Shown here: piece after piece, positions 1-8,045 of the stretch
How positions within the stretch are numbered: the first letter of the stretch is position 1
Layout of the letters: each line of letters begins with the position of its first letter
Assembly: GCA_028131545.1 (NCBI GenBank)
Contig: JAOICL010000022.1
Span: 1 to 37,289, forward strand
From: Vibrio sp.
GTDB taxonomy: Bacteria > Pseudomonadota > Gammaproteobacteria > Enterobacterales > Vibrionaceae
Direction: 5' to 3'
Length of the DNA: 37,289 nt
Program-made: the position numbers and the translations under genes
Notes under the pieces: generated by a model
What the model was told of the DNA's origin: nothing
What the model saw: the letters and a program-made list of their open reading frames with translations, nothing else
The model's database searches: none

Positions 1-987
1 CTAACTAGCGTTGAAAAACAATTTGTAAATGACAACGATGTATTCCCAGCGGTTATTGCGAACGATGGTTCAGTTAATACAATCGAAGAAGCAGCACAAT
101 GGATTCAAGATCATCAAGAAGAACTTGAAGCGATATTAAAGAAAAATGGTGCAATCCTTTTCCGTGGATTCCCAGTATCTGACGCGGAAATGTTTGATTC
201 TTTCTCAGCAAACTTTGGTTATCCAGACTTCACTTATAAAGAATCTCTTTCAAATGCAGTACGTATCAACTTTACTGATCGTGTATTCACTGCAAATGAA
301 GCGCCAAAGCATGCTGAAATTAATCTACACAATGAAATGGCTCAAACACCGGTATACCCTGATAAAATCTTCTTCTTCTGCCAAACTCCAGCTGATCAAG
401 GTGGTGCTTCACCAATCATGCGTTGTGATATGTTATTTGATGCAATCAAAGCTAAAGATGCACAACTAGCGAAAGATTTTGCAGAGAAAGGCGTAAAATA
501 CACAACAACTATGCCTGCTGCAAACGATGCGGCTTCTGCGCAAGGACGTAGCTGGAAAGACACGCTTTCTGTTGATACTATTGAAGCAGCTGAAGCGAAA
601 TTATCTTCATTAGGTTACACTTGGAACTGGAACGAAGATGGTTCAATCATCGTAACAACGCCAGTATTACCAGCGGTGCGCACTCTAGATTGCGGTCGCC
701 AATCGTTCTTTAACCAGATCATCGCAGCTTACCTAGGTTGGGCTGGTGTTCGTGAGAACCATACTGATACGCTGCGTTTTGGTGATGATACTAACATCTC
801 TAAAGAAGGCTTAGAGCTGGTTTGTGAACTAGCAGAAGAATTGACTTTCGATACAGAATGGCAAGCGGGTGATGTTGCTTTAGTTGATAATAACATTGCA
901 ATGCACGGTCGTCGTCCATACTCTGGTGACACTAAGCGTATCGTTCTTGTTGCATTAGGTGCAGCAAAAGAAAATGACGTTGCTTAA
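1..987 (+). CDS. TauD/TfdA-family Fe(II)/2-oxoglutarate dioxygenase, 5'-truncated
   Basis: The frame is open from the first base of the window to the TAA at 985-987, so the start codon lies upstream. The 328 visible residues are close to the usual size of a SyrP-like TauD/TfdA enzyme, so probably only a few residues are missing. Numbering from the first visible codon, the iron ligands appear as His110-x-Glu112 (in LHNEMA) and distal His302 (AMHGRRPYSG), with Arg313 placed to hold 2-oxoglutarate. An H-x-E instead of H-x-D triad is common in the SyrP-like branch that hydroxylates amino acids or carrier-bound substrates. The substrate cannot be told from sequence. No biosynthetic neighbour is visible on the right; the left side is unseen. 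Family assignment is firm, role open. Confidence 0.85.
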   Translation, partial: LTSVEKQFVNDNDVFPAVIANDGSVNTIEEAAQWIQDHQEELEAILKKNGAILFRGFPVSDAEMFDSFSANFGYPDFTYKESLSNAVRINFTDRVFTANEAPKHAEINLHNEMAQTPVYPDKIFFFCQTPADQGGASPIMRCDMLFDAIKAKDAQLAKDFAEKGVKYTTTMPAANDAASAQGRSWKDTLSVDTIEAAEAKLSSLGYTWNWNEDGSIIVTTPVLPAVRTLDCGRQSFFNQIIAAYLGWAGVRENHTDTLRFGDDTNISKEGLELVCELAEELTFDTEWQAGDVALVDNNIAMHGRRPYSGDTKRIVLVALGAAKENDVA

Positions 988-1006
988 GTAGATTAGAATA
1001 CTGATA

Positions 1007-1035
1007 AAAAGGGAGCATAATTGCTCCCTTTTTTA
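1007..1035 (+). terminator. Intrinsic terminator of the dioxygenase gene
   Basis: An 11-bp perfect stem (1007-1017 with 1022-1032), TAAT loop, GGGAGC core, running into a T-rich tail, 20 nt after the dioxygenase stop codon. Confidence 0.85.
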
Positions 1036-1105
1036 TTTTATGAAATATAACGTATTACCGAACGACATTTCACTGAACAACCGTACTTCACCGTACAACA
1101 GTATT

Positions 1106-1723
1106 TTACCGAATAACAACACCCCCCAAGTTTAACTTTTTAGGCCAGGTTTGGATTCGATTACCACCTAGGAAAATGTTTCCTTTCACCGTCATTAGCT
1201 CTGGAAAGTGTTGTAAACTTGACCCTCCAATATAAAGGTCACCCTTAACAACTAGGCCGTTTGGCAGTGTTTCTAAAGGTGTTCTCATTACACTCAGATC
1301 ACCTTCAACAATAAAATTCGGGGGCAGGGCTTTTAAAGGCGTATCCGTTAAGTTGATAAAACCGCCCACTTTTACCTGTGGTGGCCATATTTTAATTTTA
1401 GCGCCAAGGAAGTTGGCGTACCCTTTAATGGAACTTCCTGTATGGATCACTTCAATCCAGCTGTTGGAAGCCTCTAAATTACCTTCAATGGTTAATTCTA
1501 GGGGTAATTCTTTTATGCCTGTTTTACCCACATTTAAATTTCCTTTCACGATAAAAGGATCGGGTAAGCTGGTATAGGGTTTGTTACGTAGATCGACATT
1601 ACCGTAGTTGTCTTTGAAGTTTAGGATGTGGTAACCATCTAGCTCTATCGCATTCGAATGAAAGGAAAACACACTGAATAACAGCCAATGGGTTAAGGTA
1701 AGGTGACGCAATTTTCTAACCAT
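1106..1723 (-). CDS. Exported protein of about eight 20-residue LP-x-V-x-G-x-L repeats
   Basis: A 205-aa protein with an N-terminal signal peptide (charged MVRKLRH start, then a hydrophobic stretch, likely cut near residue 25). From about residue 52 to the end it consists of 20-21-residue units of the form LP-x4-V-x-G-[DN]-L-x-[LIV]-x2-[TS]-x-[LI]-x2; LP is replaced by FP, WP or IH in some units. This matches the leucine-rich-like repeats seen in many bacterial and phage proteins, which probably fold as a solenoid. There is no catalytic motif or membrane anchor. It faces the dioxygenase gene convergently and is divergent from the TetR gene. Likely a periplasmic or secreted binding protein of unknown partner. 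Confidence 0.7.
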   Translation of the reverse strand: MVRKLRHLTLTHWLLFSVFSFHSNAIELDGYHILNFKDNYGNVDLRNKPYTSLPDPFIVKGNLNVGKTGIKELPLELTIEGNLEASNSWIEVIHTGSSIKGYANFLGAKIKIWPPQVKVGGFINLTDTPLKALPPNFIVEGDLSVMRTPLETLPNGLVVKGDLYIGGSSLQHFPELMTVKGNIFLGGNRIQTWPKKLNLGGVVIR

Positions 1724-1971
1724 AGCTAAACTCTAAGGAAAACATACTCTAATAATAGGAATGGTCTTCATAAATAGCTAATTTGTAATTAAAGAGCAAC
1801 GTTGCAAACGTACAAATGTCATGGTTTTGTTAGGGAACTGTTAGTAAGAAGCATAAAAGTAAAGGTTTTGTTAACTTAAGCGGTGAGAGTTGTCGATTGA
1901 TGGTTTATGTCCGATTCTTTTATTGATAGATTTAATAACAAGTATAATGAAGTACGATAAAGGAATGTTAC

Positions 1972-2451
1972 ATGCCAAAACGTAGTAAAGAAGAAACAGA
2001 AATAACAATCAATACTATTATGGATGCGGCAACTGACCAGTTACTGAGACTTGGATACGATCACATGTCTTACACGACATTGAGTCAACAAACTGGCATA
2101 TCAAGAACAGGTATAAGTTACCACTTTCCGAAAAAAGAAGATTTTTTACTGTTGCTTGAGGGGCGTTTACATTCAAAGTTAACAGCGCATCTAGATTATT
2201 CAGGGGATGTTCATCGTTTTAAACGCAGTTGGTTAAGCTCGTTAAATAAACCCGAATTTGCTGCTATCTTAAAATTGATTTTTCACCCTGTGAATACAGG
2301 TAAGCAAGCTGACTCGTTCTCAAAAAAGTGTATGAATTATGTTCAGTCGCTTTTTGTTACCCGTTTTACAGAAGAGAATTTACCTCAATTAGAATGGCTA
2401 ATTGGAAAGTCCCTTATTTCACTTTATACACGTGAAGAAATTTTAGCCTAA
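1972..2451 (+). CDS. Short TetR/AcrR-family transcriptional regulator
   Basis: A 159-aa protein whose first ~60 residues form a TetR-type DNA-binding domain: an opening helix with IMDAATDQLLRLGYD, then the helix-turn-helix around LSQQTGISRTGISYHFPKKEDF, where GISYHF-x-KKEDF is the family hallmark (recognition helix then Tyr/His-Phe). The ligand-binding part is only about 100 residues, shorter than the common 190-210 total, but it ends cleanly at TAA with no sign of frameshift. Start ATG 1972 has AAGGA 8 nt upstream. A 2.4-kb stretch of unrelated genes surrounds it, so its target is unknown; the divergent exported repeat protein is a candidate. Confidence 0.85.
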   Translation: MPKRSKEETEITINTIMDAATDQLLRLGYDHMSYTTLSQQTGISRTGISYHFPKKEDFLLLLEGRLHSKLTAHLDYSGDVHRFKRSWLSSLNKPEFAAILKLIFHPVNTGKQADSFSKKCMNYVQSLFVTRFTEENLPQLEWLIGKSLISLYTREEILA

Positions 2452-2475
2452 CAATGGATTTTTTCATTAAAAAAC

Positions 2476-2503
2476 TTGCCTAATTAACTTAAATACCTAT
2501 AAT
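2476..2503 (+). promoter_or_regulatory. Candidate sigma-70 promoter upstream of the guaC leader hairpin
   Basis: TTGCCT (2476-2481), 16-bp spacer, perfect TATAAT (2498-2503). The predicted start near 2509-2511 falls at the first base of the hairpin at 2509-2538, so a transcript from here would open with that hairpin. Confidence 0.5.
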
Positions 2504-2508
2504 GTCGT

Positions 2509-2542
2509 AAACCGGAGCGCCTGAAAATGTTCCGGTTTTTTT
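2509..2542 (+). terminator. Hairpin plus T-tract before guaC: tetR terminator or guaC attenuator
   Basis: An 8-bp stem (AAACCGGA 2509-2516 with TCCGGTTT 2531-2538), 14-nt loop, followed by a run of T. It can end the TetR transcript that stops at 2451. Because a good promoter lies just upstream and another -10 just downstream (2566-2571), it could also act as a leader terminator for guaC. No known purine riboswitch fold was recognised. Confidence 0.65.
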
Positions 2543-2565
2543 GTGCCTGCGATTCAGCTATTTGT

Positions 2566-2571
2566 TATAAT
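2566..2571 (+). promoter_or_regulatory. Candidate -10 element directly serving guaC
   Basis: A perfect TATAAT 44 nt before the guaC start codon, downstream of the hairpin. The matching -35 is poor (TTGTGC at 2541-2546, 19-bp spacer), suggesting a weak or activator-assisted promoter. Confidence 0.35.
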
Positions 2572-2614
2572 GATCGGCAGCTACATATCCACATTACACC
2601 AAGGAAATACAATA

Positions 2615-3661
2615 ATGCGTATTGAACAAGAACTTAAGCTTGGCTTTAAAGATGTACTATTTCGTCCTAAGCGTTCGACACTAAAGAGTCGCTCTCAAGT
2701 TGACCTAAACCGTGATATTACTTTTAAGCACAGTGGCCGTAAATGGTCTGGTGTTCCTGTGATTGCAGCGAATATGGACTCAGTAGGTAGCTTTGCAATG
2801 GCTAAAGCACTCGCTGAACATGGCGTAATGACGGCTGTTCATAAACATTATACCGTAGCAGATTGGGCTGAATTTGTTAAAGGCGCTGATAAAGCAACAT
2901 TAAATAATTCTATGGTATCTACTGGTACTTCTGAAGCTGACTTCCAGAAGACAAAAGATATCCTAGCACTAAGCGAAGACCTAATTTTTATCTGTATTGA
3001 TATTGCAAATGGCTATTCAGAGCATTTAGTTGAGTACGTTGAAAAAGTACGTGCTGAATTCCCAGATAAAGTGATCTCAGCGGGTAACGTTGTAACCGGC
3101 GATATGACAGAAGAGCTAATCCTAGCGGGTGCTGATATTGTTAAAGTTGGTATTGGTCCAGGTTCTGTATGTACAACACGTGTAAAAACAGGTGTAGGTT
3201 ACCCACAGCTTTCAGCAATCATTGAGTGTGCTGATGCAGCGCATGGCCTAGGTGGCCAAATCGTTGGTGATGGCGGTTGTTCTTGTGCTGGTGATGTTGC
3301 GAAAGCATTCGGTGGCGGTGCTGATTTTGTTATGCTAGGTGGTATGCTAGCAGGTCACGAAGAGTCAGGCGGCGAAGTGATTGAGCAAGACGGCGAACAG
3401 TTCATGAAGTTCTACGGTATGTCTTCTCAATCAGCAATGGATAAGCACTCTGGTGGTGTTGCAAAATACCGTGCAGCTGAAGGTAAAACTGTTCTTCTAC
3501 CATTCCGTGGCAGTGTTCATACGACAATTTCTGATATTCTAGGTGGCGTTCGTTCAACATGTACTTATGTTGGTGCTGCGAAACTAAAAGAATTGACGAA
3601 GCGTGCAACGTTCATTCGAGTACAAGAGCAAGAAAACAATGTATTTGGTAAAGATAAGTAA
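2615..3661 (+). CDS. guaC: GMP reductase
   Basis: Catalyses NADPH-dependent reductive deamination of GMP to IMP and ammonia, linking guanine back to adenine nucleotide pools. The IMPDH/GMPR TIM-barrel signature [11 protein letters not shown] places the catalytic Cys at residue 186, exactly as in E. coli GuaC, and the phosphate-binding DGGCSCAGD and [11 protein letters not shown] segments are intact. The reading frame is open from 2543, but I chose ATG 2615: it gives 348 aa beginning [14 protein letters not shown], in line with the 347-aa E. coli enzyme, and has AAGGA 9 nt upstream. No CBS insert, which separates it from IMP dehydrogenase. It is preceded by a promoter-hairpin leader and followed by its own terminator, so it is probably monocistronic. 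Confidence 0.97.
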   Translation: MRIEQELKLGFKDVLFRPKRSTLKSRSQVDLNRDITFKHSGRKWSGVPVIAANMDSVGSFAMAKALAEHGVMTAVHKHYTVADWAEFVKGADKATLNNSMVSTGTSEADFQKTKDILALSEDLIFICIDIANGYSEHLVEYVEKVRAEFPDKVISAGNVVTGDMTEELILAGADIVKVGIGPGSVCTTRVKTGVGYPQLSAIIECADAAHGLGGQIVGDGGCSCAGDVAKAFGGGADFVMLGGMLAGHEESGGEVIEQDGEQFMKFYGMSSQSAMDKHSGGVAKYRAAEGKTVLLPFRGSVHTTISDILGGVRSTCTYVGAAKLKELTKRATFIRVQEQENNVFGKDK

Positions 3662-3696
3662 TTAAAGCTTTTTACTTATTATCGAGTTAATTGATG

Positions 3697-3743
3697 AAAC
3701 CCCATACACTTTCAATGAGAAAGGCAAAGTATGGGGTTTTTTA
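3697..3743 (+). terminator. guaC intrinsic terminator
   Basis: An 11-bp stem (3697-3707 with 3729-3739, ACCCCATAC/GTATGGGGT core) with a small secondary hairpin (CTTTC/GAAAG) in the loop and a T-run after it, 36 nt past the guaC stop. Confidence 0.85.
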
Positions 3744-3805
3744 TTGGATTTTTGGCTGTGTTTATCCATAGAGACAAAATGACACACCGTAAATAAGACA
3801 AAAAA

Positions 3806-4681
3806 TTAGTCTAGCTGCTCACGAATAAAAACGTCGATAATGTGGTTTATTGAACTAAAATCGGGTTCCTTTAAAAACCAATTATGTTGTTTGTCTTCAC
3901 AAATATGTACCTCTGCATGATTACCATGAGTAAGCATCGTATTTTTAAAATCAATGGACTGTTGATGCGATACAAATTGGTCATTGGTGCCATGCAATAG
4001 CAGCGTTGATGGCATATTGGGTTTTACGTGCTTTAAAGGGCTAATAGCATCAAACCGATCCGGGCGAACGTCTGGCGTTGAGCCTACATACGCATTCATA
4101 GCATCAACTAAACTACCTTGCTCAATCAAATCCCACATATCGAACTCCCCATTAAATAGAATGCTCAATTTTGGCTGTAACCCTTGGTCGTAAGTGTGTT
4201 GCTCCGTAATAACCGAAGCCGCTATATTCGCACCAGCCGATGTTCCTACTAGTATGATTCGTTCTGGATCGATATGAAGCGCGACATGATTTTCTTTAAT
4301 CCAGTGGAGTAAAAACTGGATATCATGAATCGGTGCTGGATAGACAGCTTCGGTACTTAAGCGATAGCTTGTCGTTAAGGTTTTAAAACCAAAGGTGTTG
4401 GTAAAGTGTAAACAGTGTGAGTGGAATTGAGATTTTGTGCCGGCTTTCCAACTCCCACTGTGGAGAAATATCATTAGTGGAGGAGCACTGCTTACTTCTT
4501 GTTGTTCCCTTTGTTGACGAGCAGGGTTTGAACGAGAAGGGCAAAAAAGATCGAAACTAACGCGAGCGCCATTTTCACCATGAATCTCAATATCATTAAA
4601 TTCTTCAATATGATCTGCTCGCTGAATACGGCGGCGATAGTGTTCGAGGTCTAATGCATCAAACGATAAGTGATTCATCAT
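3806..4681 (-). CDS. Alpha/beta hydrolase of the HSL / acetyl-esterase type
   Basis: A 291-aa protein with no signal peptide, so probably cytoplasmic. Visible catalytic features: an oxyanion-hole motif at H74-S-G-S-W following a beta strand (MIFLHSGSW), the nucleophile elbow GTS148AG, an acid D234 in LLHGTNDQF, and the base H266 in KQHNWF. These are in family order and spacing for the alpha/beta-hydrolase-3 (BD-FAE, kynurenine-formamidase-like) group. The substrate is probably a small ester or amide and cannot be deduced further. Two adjacent ATG codons (4681, 4678) can start it. It is read away from arsH with a terminator between, so the two are separate units. Confidence 0.85.
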   Translation of the reverse strand: MMNHLSFDALDLEHYRRRIQRADHIEEFNDIEIHGENGARVSFDLFCPSRSNPARQQREQQEVSSAPPLMIFLHSGSWKAGTKSQFHSHCLHFTNTFGFKTLTTSYRLSTEAVYPAPIHDIQFLLHWIKENHVALHIDPERIILVGTSAGANIAASVITEQHTYDQGLQPKLSILFNGEFDMWDLIEQGSLVDAMNAYVGSTPDVRPDRFDAISPLKHVKPNMPSTLLLHGTNDQFVSHQQSIDFKNTMLTHGNHAEVHICEDKQHNWFLKEPDFSSINHIIDVFIREQLD

Positions 4682-4728
4682 ACGTTAAGTATACCTTGTG
4701 TTATTACGCTCTATTTTATAATAGAGAC

Positions 4729-4756
4729 AAAAAAGCCTGACAAGTGAGCCAGGCTT
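4729..4756 (-). terminator. arsH terminator (minus strand)
   Basis: Read on the minus strand: AAGCCTG stem (4756-4750 with 4739-4733), 10-nt loop, then six T residues. It lies 17 nt after the arsH stop. Confidence 0.8.
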
Positions 4757-4772
4757 AAGTCGATAATAATGA

Positions 4773-5486
4773 TTATATCTTGTTTTGATTCATGCGTTTC
4801 GATAGCTCAGCATGTTTTTCAGCGCGTTCTGAATAACGGTCAACTAAGTGCTCGCCTACACCACGAGTTAGGATGGTAAACTTAACCAATTCTTCCATTA
4901 CATCAACAATACGGTTGTAGTAAGGAGAAGGTTTCATTCGGCCATTATCATCAAACTCTTGATACGCTTTTGCAACAGAAGATTGATTTGGAATCGTGAT
5001 CATTCGCATCCAGCGACCAAGAATACGCATGTTATTCACGGTATTAAATGACTGAGAACCACCGGACACCTGCATGACGGCTAAGGTTTTACCTTGAGTT
5101 GGTCGAACGGCACCACCTTGAAGAGGGAACCAATCAATTTGCTGTTTTAAAATAGAAGTCATATTACCGTGACGTTCTGGTGAAGACCAAACATGACCAT
5201 CTGACCAGTTTGCCAATTCACGTAATTCTTTTACTTTAGGGTGGTCATCGCCATCTTCTTCACCGACCTGAGGTAATCCACGCGGATCAAAAATTTTCAC
5301 TTCAGCACCCAGTGCTTCAAGGATACGTCCAGCTTCTTCAGCAGCAAAACGACTGTAAGATACCTTACGTAATGAACCATAAAGAATGAGAATGCGAGGC
5401 TTATAATCAAAATCTTGAGATTTTTGCAATTTCTCTAATGATGTTGGTTCTAATGTGCCATCGGCAATGTTTGGAAGATCGCTCAT
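4773..5486 (-). CDS. arsH: ArsH-type NADPH-dependent FMN reductase
   Basis: A flavodoxin-like enzyme of the ArsH family, members of which oxidise trivalent organoarsenicals and reduce quinones or oxygen with NADPH. The 237-aa length is typical. The FMN-phosphate loop [10 protein letters not shown] (around residues 37-46) and the flavin-contacting [20 protein letters not shown] segment (in several parts) are both the family's diagnostic stretches; [11 protein letters not shown] follows. No arsR, arsB, arsC or arsM is nearby, so it is an orphan, as also seen in other genomes where it may act on quinones or methylated arsenicals. It is followed by its own terminator. A 273-nt gap separates it from the divergent kinase gene. 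Confidence 0.93.
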   Translation of the reverse strand: MSDLPNIADGTLEPTSLEKLQKSQDFDYKPRILILYGSLRKVSYSRFAAEEAGRILEALGAEVKIFDPRGLPQVGEEDGDDHPKVKELRELANWSDGHVWSSPERHGNMTSILKQQIDWFPLQGGAVRPTQGKTLAVMQVSGGSQSFNTVNNMRILGRWMRMITIPNQSSVAKAYQEFDDNGRMKPSPYYNRIVDVMEELVKFTILTRGVGEHLVDRYSERAEKHAELSKRMNQNKI

Positions 5487-5759
5487 GTACTGATTCCTCT
5501 TTTAGTCCGAATAGAAGGTGTATTTGGACTATGGTTGATTTCGTAAAGCTTATTTTCAATACCTCTGATGCATATCAGAAAGTAGGGGGGATTGGCTTAA
5601 TAGGGTTTAAGGATAACAGAGTTAAGATGCTCGGTGAGAATTTGGACCAATTTTTACAGATTACTGGGTTTTTTATTAAAATTGTTCCTTGTCGAGGTTA
5701 AATGCGATTATATTACAGAGGGATATTATCAAGCAATAATCAGATAAGTGGCTTAATCA

Positions 5760-6293
5760 ATGTTACATGCTGTTCTAACAATGGGTGCATCTGCATCAGG
5801 TAAATCAACGTTTGTTCATAAGTATTACTCACATTACACCGAGATAAATCGAGATAATGTGAGAATTGAAACGTTCATGAATGGGGATGAAAGTCAGTAT
5901 CATCATTATGTGCACAGTCATGAGAATGAATATGCAGTGACGAAGATCGTCAGTAACAAGTTGAAAAAGGCGGTCAATGATAAAAAAAACATTGTCTTGT
6001 CGGACACACATTTGCATATACCGCATATTAAAGAGCGAATTCATTATCTTAAGAATCAAGGGTATTGTATTACCGTTTATGTGTTCGAACTCCCTTTTGT
6101 GCAGTTGAAAAAACGAAACCAAGAAAGGGTATTACGCCAAACCCCATTACCGATACTAAAAGCACAGCACAAGAAGCTATCGATATTGCTAAAAGGTGAC
6201 GCCGTCACAAAGTTGAGGGTTGAAATTGTAAAGATAAATGAAGAGGGGATTCATTCTGAAAGCGTCATCAAATCATTGCGCATTATTGGGTGA
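5760..6293 (+). CDS. T4 polynucleotide-kinase-like P-loop kinase (kinase domain only)
   Basis: A 177-aa single-domain P-loop protein. Walker A is GASASGK15S16T; the substrate-side motif INRD32NVR corresponds to the INRD motif of phage T4 Pnk with its general-base Asp; VLSDTHLH parallels the T4 SDTNLN motif; and the lid helix with KKRNQER...TPLP parallels the T4 lid (RNSKR...VPI). All four are in T4 order and spacing. The phosphatase domain found in T4 Pnk is absent. It therefore probably phosphorylates 5'-OH ends of nucleic acid or a related small substrate. ATG 5760 is forced as the earliest start by an in-frame TAA at 5754-5756; no clear Shine-Dalgarno sequence. No RNA ligase gene is adjacent. 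It appears to be monocistronic with its own terminator. Confidence 0.8.
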   Translation: MLHAVLTMGASASGKSTFVHKYYSHYTEINRDNVRIETFMNGDESQYHHYVHSHENEYAVTKIVSNKLKKAVNDKKNIVLSDTHLHIPHIKERIHYLKNQGYCITVYVFELPFVQLKKRNQERVLRQTPLPILKAQHKKLSILLKGDAVTKLRVEIVKINEEGIHSESVIKSLRIIG

Positions 6294-6300
6294 TCAAAAA

Positions 6301-6330
6301 AGCCAAGAGTGAGCTCTTGGCTATTTATTA
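6301..6330 (+). terminator. Terminator of the Pnk-like gene, possibly bidirectional
   Basis: A perfect 9-bp stem (AGCCAAGAG 6301-6309 with 6314-6322), TGAG loop, then an AT-rich tail with T-runs. A5 precedes the stem, so it could also serve the minus-strand murQ gene ending at 6413. Just after it, a 15-nt motif (TATTATAACTACTGC-like) is repeated twice at about 6341-6370, of no known function. Confidence 0.7.
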
Positions 6331-6412
6331 TGACGACCTATTATAACTACTGCTTATTATAACTACTGCCTAATTATAACGGCGGCCGATTTGGATTATG
6401 AATGCTGTTTAA

Positions 6413-7321
6413 TTAGCGTTCATTATGGGCAATCGCAGGACGAATAAAACCATTATTTGAGCTGATAAGTTGACTGGCTTCATTCGCGTCTGTTGAGGTT
6501 AAAATCATGACTATGGCGGTTTTACAATGACCTTGGCATGAATTTAATGCGTGTTCAGCGGTTTCTCTAGAACAGTCAGTGGCTTCCATCACAATTTTTT
6601 TCTGGCGTTCAACCAATTTGGCGTTGGTCGCTTCAACATCGACCATTAGGTTGCCATACACTTTACCAGAACGAATCATCGAGCCAGTTGTTAGCATATT
6701 AAGAATGAGTTTTTGTGCGGTGCCCGCTTTCATACGAGATGAACCGGTGACAACTTCAGCGCCAACGATCGGGTTCATTTTAAAATCAGCTAACTGAGAC
6801 ATGGCTGAATTGGAGTTACACGTGATCGACCCAACTTGTGCGCCACACTGTTTCGCATACGTCATCGCACCAATGACATAGGGTGTGCGTCCACTCGCAG
6901 CGATGCCAATAAGAATGTCGTTTTGGGTAAAGTTAATGTCTTTGAGGTCTTGAGCGCCCAGCTCTACATTATCTTCTGCATTCTCAACGGCTTTGAGAAT
7001 GGCCTTGTGGCCACCAGCAATAATACCAACAACTTGCTCAGCGGGTGTACCATAGGTAGGAGGGCATTCGCTAGCATCCAGAATACCAAGGCGGCCTGAT
7101 GTACCAGCACCTGTATAAATAAGACGGCCGCCATTTTGAAAAGCAAGAGTAATGGCATCAACAGCGTCAGCGATTTCCGGTAGGACTTTTTCAACAGCAA
7201 GCGCCACTTTTTTGTCTTCATTATTGATGACTTTTAGCATATCAATGGTAGGAAGGGTATCAATGACTTCACTCGCTTTATTGCGGCTCTCGGTCACCAT
7301 TGTGTTTAAATTAATACTCAT
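6413..7321 (-). CDS. murQ: N-acetylmuramic acid 6-phosphate etherase
   Basis: Cleaves the lactyl ether of MurNAc-6-phosphate to GlcNAc-6-phosphate and D-lactate in cell-wall recycling, in the cytoplasm. It has the SIS fold with the signatures [17 protein letters not shown]85CPPTYG (in parts), [11 protein letters not shown] and [19 protein letters not shown], all closely like E. coli MurQ (298 aa). I start it at ATG 7321 (302 aa, [11 protein letters not shown]); an in-frame GTG four codons upstream (7333) is also possible, neither has a strong ribosome site. murP and murR are not next to it, so the sugar must reach it through distant transport or recycling genes. A palindrome lies in its promoter (see 7352-7373). 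Confidence 0.96.
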   Translation of the reverse strand: MSINLNTMVTESRNKASEVIDTLPTIDMLKVINNEDKKVALAVEKVLPEIADAVDAITLAFQNGGRLIYTGAGTSGRLGILDASECPPTYGTPAEQVVGIIAGGHKAILKAVENAEDNVELGAQDLKDINFTQNDILIGIAASGRTPYVIGAMTYAKQCGAQVGSITCNSNSAMSQLADFKMNPIVGAEVVTGSSRMKAGTAQKLILNMLTTGSMIRSGKVYGNLMVDVEATNAKLVERQKKIVMEATDCSRETAEHALNSCQGHCKTAIVMILTSTDANEASQLISSNNGFIRPAIAHNER

Positions 7322-7351
7322 GTTCAGACGCACTTAGTTAAAGATGCGCCT

Positions 7352-7373
7352 ATTATAAGGAATTTTTAATTCC
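7352..7373 (-). promoter_or_regulatory. murQ promoter -10 with overlapping palindromic operator candidate
   Basis: On the minus strand a perfect TATAAT lies at 7357-7352, about 31 nt before the murQ ATG. Immediately upstream, in the spacer, is the perfect palindrome GGAATT-TTT-AATTCC (7359-7373). A repressor bound there would block RNA polymerase. MurR-type (RpiR family) regulators control murQ elsewhere; that this is their site is inference. Confidence 0.45.
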
Positions 7374-7465
7374 AAAAGTGAGCGCAATGTCTAAATTTTT
7401 TATTCTTCATGAATTTTATGTGAAGATTGGGGAAGACATGACGTCAGTATCCCAAGTAAAACGAC

Positions 7466-7502
7466 AAGGCCCGACTTCGATGCAATATCAAAATCGGGCC
7501 TT
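7466..7502 (-). terminator. Hairpin after the VOC gene, probable terminator
   Basis: A perfect 9-bp stem (AAGGCCCGA 7466-7474 with 7494-7502), 19-nt loop. On the minus strand it follows the VOC gene by about 50 nt and is followed by TTGTCGTTTT, a broken T-tract, so efficiency may be moderate. It also insulates murQ from read-through. Confidence 0.55.
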
Positions 7503-7553
7503 AAGCGATAACACGTATCCAGTTAGGAAATACGTCTTAATCTATTATTATGT

Positions 7554-8045
7554 TTATTCGTAATCAGTTGAATACGTATCTTCATAAGAGTGTGAGTAGA
7601 ATTCAAATAGGTTACCAAACGGGTCTTCTAAGTACACCATTTGTGCCTGTTTTAATTCGTCTTCTGGGTGGTAACGGTGGATATCCATGCGTACTTTACC
7701 GCCGTATTCTTCTACACGCTTGATTGCAGCGTCAAATTGTTCCTTTGGAATCTGTAGACAGAAGTGGAAAATACCAAGGCGACTGAAATCCACCACGTGG
7801 CGATCGTCACGATCAACCATTTCGAATAGTTCAACACCGATACCGTCAGTTGTTACAAGGTGTGCAATGTTAAAGCCTTTGAAGCCTTCGCCGAATACAG
7901 CGATACACATTTTACCGATTGCGGTTTCGCGTTCTTCTTGTACTTTTGTGTTGTTCATTACGATACGAAGACCGAGAGCTTTAGTGTAAAACTCAACGGC
8001 TTTGTCCATATCGCCAACCATAAGACCAACGTGATTCATTTTCAT
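7554..8045 (-). CDS. VOC-superfamily protein (glyoxalase/dioxygenase fold)
   Basis: A 163-aa protein with two beta-alpha-beta-beta-beta modules typical of vicinal-oxygen-chelate proteins: KMNHVGLMVGDMDKAVEFYTKALG at the start and FGNLFEFYS at the end. Likely metal ligands are His5, Glu72 (GVELFEM), His94 (IFHFCLQ) and Glu148 (LFEFYS), the usual four-ligand pattern, so it is probably metal-dependent. It resembles lactoylglutathione-lyase-like enzymes but lacks enough specific residues to name a substrate. ATG 8045 has GGAGT 8 nt upstream. It is divergent from cutC across a 352-nt gap. Confidence 0.85.
   Translation of the reverse strand: MKMNHVGLMVGDMDKAVEFYTKALGLRIVMNNTKVQEERETAIGKMCIAVFGEGFKGFNIAHLVTTDGIGVELFEMVDRDDRHVVDFSRLGIFHFCLQIPKEQFDAAIKRVEEYGGKVRMDIHRYHPEDELKQAQMVYLEDPFGNLFEFYSHSYEDTYSTDYE

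Noticed and set aside
146..469. 107-aa open frame on the plus strand inside the dioxygenase gene
   Set aside because: It is a +2-frame shadow of a well-supported TauD/TfdA coding sequence and has no recognisable features.
5438..5701. 87-aa open frame in the arsH-kinase gap
   Set aside because: It overlaps the start of arsH on the opposite strand, has no ribosome site and no familiar composition; the region is better read as divergent promoters.
7378..7563. 61-aa plus-strand open frame between murQ and the VOC gene
   Set aside because: It runs through the VOC terminator hairpin and has no ribosome site; judged non-coding.
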